Of a stretch of DNA of 11,554 nt, positions 6,871 through 11,554 are shown in pieces. Below the pieces are notes generated by a model. The model saw only the letters and a list, made by a program, of their open reading frames with translations, ran no database searches and was not told the origin of the DNA. The DNA lies in contig QMOF01000056.1 in assembly GCA_003650185.1 (NCBI GenBank), positions 1 to 11,554 on the forward strand. The letters run 5' to 3'. Each line of letters begins with the position of its first letter. Within the stretch, counting starts at the first letter, position 1. A program made the translations under genes and the position numbers. This stretch comes from Chloroflexota bacterium. GTDB taxonomy: Bacteria > Chloroflexota > Dehalococcoidia > UBA2247 > RBG-13-53-26.

Positions 6871-8286
6871 ATGGCATCGGCGAGAGGTATAGTCCAGGCA
6901 CTCCGCAATCCTCATGTGTGGGCGCTGGCCTGCTTGATGGCCCTGTTCACCGCGATCTACTACGGCGAGTACTTGCGCATGTCTGAGTGGATGCCCTTTG
7001 GCAAGGCCTTCTTCACCGCCTCATACCCTCACGACCTGCACCGTGCTCTTTTCCTCATCCCGATGCTGCACGCGGCAGCCAGGTTCCAGCTCAAGGGTGC
7101 GGCTGTCATCTCTTTCGCCGTTTTCTGTATCGTGCTGCCCTACAGCATCGTCGTCTCACCCGAGGCCGACCCGGTCATGCGAGCGGTGAGCTTCATTGTG
7201 GTTGCCAGTCTGGCCACTGTGCTGCTTGGCCTGGCACAGGACCGTTGGCTCCGGCTGAAAGAGGAGCGCGATTTCATCTCGGCGCTGGTTGACACAGCAG
7301 GGGCTCTGGTGCTCGTTCTCGATCCAGAAGGGCGAATTGTCCGCTTCAATCGAGCCTGCGAGAGGACCACCGGGTTTTCTTCCGACGAAGTGCTAGGCAA
7401 GCACGTGTGGGACATATTCCTCTTACCTGAAGAGGTCCCCTTGGCCAAGGATGTCCTGCGCGGGTTACCCGATGGGCAGTTGCCAAGCAAGCATGAGAAC
7501 TACTGGGTAACCAAAGATGGCTCCCGGCGCTTGATTAGCTGGTCAAATACCCCTGTGCTTGACTACCAGGGCTCGATCCAGTTCGTGCTCAGTACTGGCA
7601 TCGATATCACCGAACAACGGCAGGCTGAGGAGAACATGCGCATCTATGCTGAACTGGTCACCGAGGCGCAGGAGGAGGAGCGCAAGCGGATTGCACGAGA
7701 GCTCCACGATGATACAGCTCAGGAACTGGCTAGCCTGGCCCTGGACATGGACCTCCTGATCAACAGTCCCAAGGGCCTCTCTACGACCATGGTGAATCAT
7801 CTGGAGAGGTTCCGCGACAAGGCTGATCACATCCTGCGGGGAATCCGCCGCTTCAGCCAGGACTTGCGACCATCGCTGCTTGAAGACTTCGGCCTGCTGG
7901 TTGCCTTGCAGTGGATGACGGAGGACCTGAGCAACCACTATATGCTGAGCAGCTCTGTAAATGTGATAGGTGAACCACGACGGTTGTCAGACCACACTGA
8001 GCTTGTCCTTTTTCGCATCGCCCAGGAGGCGTTGAGCAATGTCAGAAAGCATGCCAGGGCGACCAGGGCTACGGTGCAATTGGAATTCAGCCCGGATAAA
8101 GTAATACTGACCGTCACTGACAATGGCCAGGGGTTCGAGGTGCCGAAGGCCACCGGCGACTTCGTTCGTCTCGGCAAGCTGGGCATAGTGGGCATGTATG
8201 AACGAGCACGTCTCATCAACGGCGACTTCGCGGTCGAGTCAGAACCAGGCAAGGGAACCAGGGTGAGGGTAGAGCTGAATAGCTAG
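6871..8286 (+). CDS. Membrane PAS-domain sensor histidine kinase (HisKA_3 / NarX-DegS type)
   Basis: A 471-residue sensor kinase. The N-terminus has about four hydrophobic segments (near 17-32, 60-70, 77-95 and 104-122) with a His-containing element (PHDLHRALF, His54 and His57) of no family I can name. A PAS domain follows (about 133-248: LVLVLDPEGRIVRFNRACE through TGIDITE). The dimerisation/phosphoacceptor motif ERKRIARELHDD places the phosphorylated His at 279, as in HisKA_3 kinases that pair with NarL-type regulators. The HATPase domain has the N-box N390, the DNGQG motif at 417-421, and the later glycine loop PGKGT at 459-463, so it looks fully active. The start is uncertain: the ATG at 6871 has only a weak ribosome-binding site, whereas an in-frame TTG at 6844 has TGAGG about 12 bases upstream and would add nine residues. 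The signal sensed may bind the membrane part or the PAS domain; redox or oxygen sensing would fit the neighbours but is inference. Confidence 0.92.
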   Translation: MASARGIVQALRNPHVWALACLMALFTAIYYGEYLRMSEWMPFGKAFFTASYPHDLHRALFLIPMLHAAARFQLKGAAVISFAVFCIVLPYSIVVSPEADPVMRAVSFIVVASLATVLLGLAQDRWLRLKEERDFISALVDTAGALVLVLDPEGRIVRFNRACERTTGFSSDEVLGKHVWDIFLLPEEVPLAKDVLRGLPDGQLPSKHENYWVTKDGSRRLISWSNTPVLDYQGSIQFVLSTGIDITEQRQAEENMRIYAELVTEAQEEERKRIARELHDDTAQELASLALDMDLLINSPKGLSTTMVNHLERFRDKADHILRGIRRFSQDLRPSLLEDFGLLVALQWMTEDLSNHYMLSSSVNVIGEPRRLSDHTELVLFRIAQEALSNVRKHARATRATVQLEFSPDKVILTVTDNGQGFEVPKATGDFVRLGKLGIVGMYERARLINGDFAVESEPGKGTRVRVELNS

Positions 8287-8321
8287 GCCAGGGGCCCAGG
8301 CAGTCTGACGGAGGAGCAGAC

Positions 8322-8348
8322 ATGTTTGCGTTACTCGTGGGAGAGTAG
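8322..8348 (+). other. Eight-codon leader ORF with strong Shine-Dalgarno
   Basis: GGAGGAG at 8310-8316 precedes ATG at 8322 by a normal spacing and is the best ribosome-binding sequence in this leader, yet the frame codes only MFALLVGE before TAG. It sits in the 161-base gap between the kinase and hdrC. It may be a translated leader peptide or chance. Confidence 0.25.
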
Positions 8349-8354
8349 TATGAT
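8326..8354 (+). promoter_or_regulatory. Possible weak promoter for hdrCBA
   Basis: TTGCGT (8326-8331) and TATGAT (8349-8354) are 17 bases apart. The -10 matches at 5 of 6 positions but the -35 at only 3 of 6. If used, transcription would begin near 8361, downstream of the starts of both tiny leader ORFs, so this reading competes with the leader-peptide reading. Confidence 0.25.
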
Positions 8355-8433
8355 GAGTCTAGTTGAGGGGACTGAGCTGGTGGGCGTGTCCCCGACGTGT
8401 GATGCGTCTGCCAAGCGCAGACACGTGGTCTGA
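8350..8433 (+). other. 27-codon leader ORF overlapping alternative hairpins
   Basis: ATG at 8350 has GGAG at 8340-8343, six bases upstream, and starts two bases after the stop of the eight-codon ORF. It codes 27 residues and ends at TGA (8431-8433), inside the downstream arm of a hairpin. The peptide has no motif I recognise. Either a leader peptide gene or chance. Confidence 0.22.
8406..8432 (+). promoter_or_regulatory. Mutually exclusive stems in the hdrC leader
   Basis: GTCTGC (8406-8411) pairs perfectly with GCAGAC (8417-8422) around a CAAGC loop, and beyond one mismatch three further pairs extend the stem. The same CAGAC (8418-8422) can instead pair with GTCTG (8428-8432) around ACGTG. 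The two stems cannot form together, the arrangement seen in attenuators. There is no T-run after either, so control of translation initiation at hdrC (GTG at 8448) would be more likely than termination. Confidence 0.3.
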
Positions 8434-8447
8434 GAGTCGAGCTAAGA

Positions 8448-9011
8448 GTGACCTTGGGCAGTATCAGTCCTTCACCCTGTAGCGACCTGTGCAACTTCGT
8501 ACGAGAGCGAACCGGTCAGAATGTCCTTGACTGCTATCAGTGTGGCAAGTGCAGCGCTGGTTGTCCCGCTGGCTATGTCATGGACCTTGGCCCCCGCCAG
8601 GTCATGCGGGCCATTCAGCTCGGTCTGAAAGAGGAGCTCCTGGCCAGCAAGACCATATGGCTGTGTGTTTCGTGCCAGACCTGCTCCGCCCGTTGCCCAG
8701 CCAATATCGATATCGCCCGCGTTATGGAGTCGCTCAGGTGGTTGGCGGCGGTGGAGAAGACGACTCCCGCTGAGAAGGAGATCGAGGTATTCCACCGGGC
8801 GTTTCTTGGCGTGGTGAAGCGCTTTGGGCGGGCTCAGGAGTTGCTACTGGCCGCGTGGTATAACCTTCTCAGCAAGAATCCATTGGCCAACATATCGCTC
8901 CTTCCTGGGATGCTGACCAGGGGTAAGATCTCGTTCCTACCTGCCAGGGTTAAGGGGGGCGTGGAGGTCAAGAGGATATTCGACAAGGTGAAGGCTATAG
9001 AGAGAGGATGA
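8448..9011 (+). CDS. hdrC: Heterodisulfide reductase subunit C-like protein
   Basis: A 187-residue ferredoxin-like subunit with two [4Fe-4S] sites, C29/C32/C35/C39P and C73/C76/C79/C83P, in the layout and size of HdrC. After the clusters the chain is helical and basic (about 100-187), including a WYNLLSKNPLANISLLPG segment. HdrC carries electrons from the HdrA flavin to the catalytic clusters of HdrB. It overlaps hdrB by four bases (ATGA at 9008-9011), so the two are translationally coupled. The GTG at 8448 lacks a clear ribosome-binding site; a TTG two codons later (8454) would have AAGAG at 8444-8448 in better position, so the N-terminus is uncertain by two residues. Confidence 0.92.
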   Translation: MTLGSISPSPCSDLCNFVRERTGQNVLDCYQCGKCSAGCPAGYVMDLGPRQVMRAIQLGLKEELLASKTIWLCVSCQTCSARCPANIDIARVMESLRWLAAVEKTTPAEKEIEVFHRAFLGVVKRFGRAQELLLAAWYNLLSKNPLANISLLPGMLTRGKISFLPARVKGGVEVKRIFDKVKAIERG

Positions 9012-9871
9012 CCTCACAGACTTACGCCTACTACCCGGGATGCACTCTTCGCTCGTCAGCCAAGGAATATGACATTTCGGCCCGCCTGGTCTGTCAGAAG
9101 CTGGGTATCGAGCTGCGGGAGCTGGAGGACTGGGCTTGCTGTGGTGCCTCCTCGGCTCACACAACCAGCGAGCTCCTGAGCATCGCCCTGCCTGCTCGCG
9201 AGCTCCAGGCTGCTGAGCAGGTTGGGCTCCCCCTGGCGGTGGCCTGCGCCATGTGTTTCTCCCGGCTGAAGCACGCGGCACACGATCTGGCCGACGAGGC
9301 AAAGCTGGCCCAGGTTAGCGGCATATTGGGCAAGGAGCTGCGCAACAGCACCCAGGTGGTGCATTTGCTGCAGGTGATAGAGGGTTGCATCAACACAGTG
9401 CCACTGACCAGGCGGCTCAGCGGGCTAAAGGTCGCCTGCTACTACGGTTGCCTGCTGGTGCGCCCCCGCGAGGTGATGAACTTTGACGACGAAGAGAACC
9501 CGCAAATGATGGACAGGCTGATCGAGACCCTGGGGGCTGAGGCTATAGATTGGGACCTGAAGGTGGCATGCTGCGGCGCCAGCCTGCCTCTGACGCGGCG
9601 CGATATCGTGCTCAAGTTGTCACATCGCCTGTTGTCGCAGGCCAGACAACTGGGTGCCGACTGCGTCGCCGTAGCCTGTCCCATGTGCCACAGCAACCTG
9701 GATGCTTATCAGAAGGAAATGGAGACGGAGTATGGGGAGAGGCTTGAGCTGCCCATCCTCTATTTCACCCAGCTCGTAGGACTTGCCCTGGGCTTCTCGC
9801 CGAAGCAGTTGCACATGGACAGGCATTTCACCGACCCGATGCCGATGCTGAGGGACAAAGGACTGGCTTAG
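9008..9871 (+). CDS. hdrB: Heterodisulfide reductase subunit B-like protein
   Basis: A 287-residue catalytic subunit with both CCG domains complete: C12 ... C44C45G ... C80xxC83, and C148 ... C188C189G ... C224xxC227. In methanogen HdrB these cysteines hold two noncubane [4Fe-4S] clusters that reduce the CoM-S-S-CoB heterodisulfide. Bacteria lacking those coenzymes use HdrB homologues with substrates that are mostly unknown, so 'heterodisulfide' is a family name here and not an assigned reaction. The length is normal. The ATG at 9008 overlaps the hdrC stop and has AGAGAGG directly upstream. The hdrA gene begins 13 bases after its stop, giving a C-B-A order. Confidence 0.93.
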   Translation: MTSQTYAYYPGCTLRSSAKEYDISARLVCQKLGIELRELEDWACCGASSAHTTSELLSIALPARELQAAEQVGLPLAVACAMCFSRLKHAAHDLADEAKLAQVSGILGKELRNSTQVVHLLQVIEGCINTVPLTRRLSGLKVACYYGCLLVRPREVMNFDDEENPQMMDRLIETLGAEAIDWDLKVACCGASLPLTRRDIVLKLSHRLLSQARQLGADCVAVACPMCHSNLDAYQKEMETEYGERLELPILYFTQLVGLALGFSPKQLHMDRHFTDPMPMLRDKGLA

Positions 9872-9884
9872 AAGGGATGGACGG

Positions 9885-11554
9885 ATGAGAATCGGCGTGT
9901 TTATCTGCCACTGCGGCACCAACATCGGTGGCACGGTGAACGTGGCCAGGGTGCTCGAAGCGGCGAGCAAGATGCCGCACGTCGTCTTCGTGGACGACAA
10001 CAGGTACACCTGCAGCGAGCCCGGTCAGGCTTCTGTGCGGCAGGCTATCGTGGAGAACAAGCTAGACCGAGTAGTCATTGGCAACTGCTCACCGCGGATG
10101 CACGAGAACACGTTCCGCAAGACTGTTGCCTCGGCAGGCTTGAACCCATATTTCCTGGAAATAGCCAACCTGAGAGAGCATTGCAGTTGGGTACATGGCG
10201 ACGACAAAGAGGCGGCTACTGAGAAGGCTATTGAGCTGGTCCGGATGGCAGTGGCCAAGGTGGCCCGTGACGAACCGCTCTTCCCCAAGCAGTTGAGGCT
10301 TACCCGGCGAGCCCTGGTCATCGGGGGCGGTGTCGCTGGTATCCAGGCAGCGCTAGACATCGCCAACGCGGGGCACGAGGTTGTCCTGGTGGAGCGGGAA
10401 CCCACTATTGGCGGGCGCATGGCCCAGCTTGACAAGACCTTCCCCACCCTGGACTGCTCTGCCTGCATCCTGACGCCCAAGATGGTGGACGTGGCCCAGC
10501 ATCCCAACGTCACCCTTCTCTCCTGTGCCGAGGTGGAGGAGGTCAAGGGCTTCGTGGGGAATTTCGAGGTCAGGATAAGAAAGAAAGCGCGCTACGTGGA
10601 TGAGACCAAGTGCACCGCGTGCGGGGACTGCGTCAAGGAATGCCCGGTAGAGGTGGACAGCGAGTTCGATCTCGGCCTGCGGAAGCGTAAGGCGATATAC
10701 ATACCCTTCCCTCAGGCCGTGCCCAACAAGTTCCTTATCGACAAGAAAGAGACGCCGCCCTGCAAGGTTTCCTGTCCCCTGCATATGGACGTCCAGGGCT
10801 ACCTGGCCCTCATTGCCAACGGCAAGCTGAAAGAGGCGTATGAGCTTATCAGGCGGACGAACCCGCTGCCTGCGGTATGTGGTCGTGTCTGCTACCATCC
10901 GTGCGAGCAGGCGTGCAAGCGTGGATATGTCGATGAGCCGCTGGCTATTGCCTCTCTGAAAAGATTTGCGGCGGACCAGTACGATATTGAGCGGCTGGAG
11001 GTGCCGGAGGTAGAGAAGACGGGCAAGAAGGTAGCCATCATCGGCTCGGGGCCTGCCGGGCTGACAGCGGCTCATGACCTGGCCCTGGCTGGACACGACG
11101 TGACCATATTCGAGGCGCTGCCCGAACCGGGCGGCATGGTGCGTGTGGGTATCCCAGAGTACCGCATGCCGCGCGACGTACTCAGGGCAGACATCAGGTA
11201 CATACAGAAGCTAGGAGTGGACATAAAGACCAACTCCAGGGTGGGAGAACAGGTGAAGTTGGAGGACTTGAGGCGCTCCCACGACGCGATCCTGGTGGCC
11301 GCCGGGGCCCACCGCAGTCTCAAGCTGGATATTCCCGGCGAGGACAGCCCAGGGGTCATCCATGGAGTCGATTTCCTGCGTCAAGTGAACCTGGGTGGGA
11401 GAGTGGACATCGGTGCGCGGGTGATCGTGGTTGGCGGAGGCAATACTGCCATCGATGCTGCCAGAGTCGCCCGCCGACTGGGCAGCTCTGTGAGGATCGT
11501 CTACCGCCGGAGCCGGCAGGAGATGCCAGCCAGTGCCGAAGAGGTGAAGGCTGC
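9885..11554 (+). CDS. hdrA: HdrA-like flavoprotein with inserted GltD/NfnB-type NAD(P)H module, 3' end outside the window
   Basis: The 556 complete codons present show an HdrA N-terminal domain (C8, C10, C43, C68), a first FAD-binding loop (VIGGGVAGIQAA, from 145), the HdrA-specific DCSACILTPKM (C191, C194), and one [4Fe-4S] site C243/C246/C249/C253P. After the usual IPFPQAVPNKFLID element the chain switches at about residue 290 to a glutamate-synthase-small-subunit/NfnB-like module: C293 and C297, then C332GRVC336 with C340 and C344 for two further clusters, a second dinucleotide-binding loop IIGSGPAGLTAA (385-396), and a third, GGGNTAIDAAR (517-527), followed by YRRSRQEMPA, typical of NAD(P)H binding. 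The rest of HdrA is expected beyond 11554. HdrA bifurcates electrons at its flavin; the extra module should supply or accept NAD(P)H. Large HdrA/NAD(P)H-oxidoreductase fusions are known in sulfate reducers (HdrL). Start ATG at 9885 has GAAGGG at 9871-9876. Confidence 0.93.
   Translation, partial: MRIGVFICHCGTNIGGTVNVARVLEAASKMPHVVFVDDNRYTCSEPGQASVRQAIVENKLDRVVIGNCSPRMHENTFRKTVASAGLNPYFLEIANLREHCSWVHGDDKEAATEKAIELVRMAVAKVARDEPLFPKQLRLTRRALVIGGGVAGIQAALDIANAGHEVVLVEREPTIGGRMAQLDKTFPTLDCSACILTPKMVDVAQHPNVTLLSCAEVEEVKGFVGNFEVRIRKKARYVDETKCTACGDCVKECPVEVDSEFDLGLRKRKAIYIPFPQAVPNKFLIDKKETPPCKVSCPLHMDVQGYLALIANGKLKEAYELIRRTNPLPAVCGRVCYHPCEQACKRGYVDEPLAIASLKRFAADQYDIERLEVPEVEKTGKKVAIIGSGPAGLTAAHDLALAGHDVTIFEALPEPGGMVRVGIPEYRMPRDVLRADIRYIQKLGVDIKTNSRVGEQVKLEDLRRSHDAILVAAGAHRSLKLDIPGEDSPGVIHGVDFLRQVNLGGRVDIGARVIVVGGGNTAIDAARVARRLGSSVRIVYRRSRQEMPASAEEVKA

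Noticed and set aside
10353..11096. 247-codon minus-strand frame inside hdrA
   Set aside because: It lies opposite FAD-binding and ferredoxin motifs of hdrA and has no motif of its own.

Overview
The window is GC-rich bacterial DNA with compact operons, GTG/TTG starts beside ATG, and an unusually high density of iron-sulfur redox proteins. The gene content (heterodisulfide-reductase-like proteins, a MvhD/FlpD-type domain, tandem universal stress protein, a small Cys/His protein of a kind I associate with Dehalococcoidia) suggests an uncultured anaerobic Chloroflexota, probably Dehalococcoidia-like. That placement is recollection and inference; there is no marker gene in the window.

Left part (1-3999, + strand): three genes form a membrane-linked electron-transfer module. 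The first (9-1637) is a soluble multi-cluster protein made of an HdrA-type N-terminal domain without flavin, two [4Fe-4S] ferredoxin sites, a MvhD/FlpD-like domain, two more ferredoxin sites and a C-terminal four-Cys site. A two-helix membrane peptide follows 4 bases later (1642-1857). The third (1972-3999) fuses a NarI/HdrE-like cytochrome b domain to an HdrD-like domain with two ferredoxin sites and two CCG motifs. Together they look like a path between a cytosolic carrier or disulfide and the membrane quinone pool.

Middle part (4000-8286): a convergent junction with hairpins is followed by two minus-strand genes, a tandem-domain universal stress protein (4176-5135) and a small Cys/His protein (5526-5807), separated by 390 bases with no convincing gene. 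A 293-base divergent region holds a three-copy GCCAAA(C)CATG-like repeat and a good sigma70-type promoter in front of a NarL/FixJ response regulator (6101-6760) and its membrane PAS histidine kinase (6871-8286).

Right part (8287-11554, + strand): a 161-base leader with two tiny ORFs and mutually exclusive stems precedes a tightly packed hdrC-hdrB-hdrA set (8448-9011, 9008-9871, 9885 to beyond the end). The HdrA carries an inserted GltD/NfnB-like NAD(P)H:flavin module, so the complex probably uses NAD(P)H and ferredoxin together with a disulfide or other HdrB substrate, plausibly by flavin-based electron bifurcation. No hydrogenase or formate dehydrogenase catalytic subunit is in the window. 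The two-component pair immediately upstream is a candidate regulator of the hdrCBA set. No RNA gene, insertion sequence or CRISPR array was seen.
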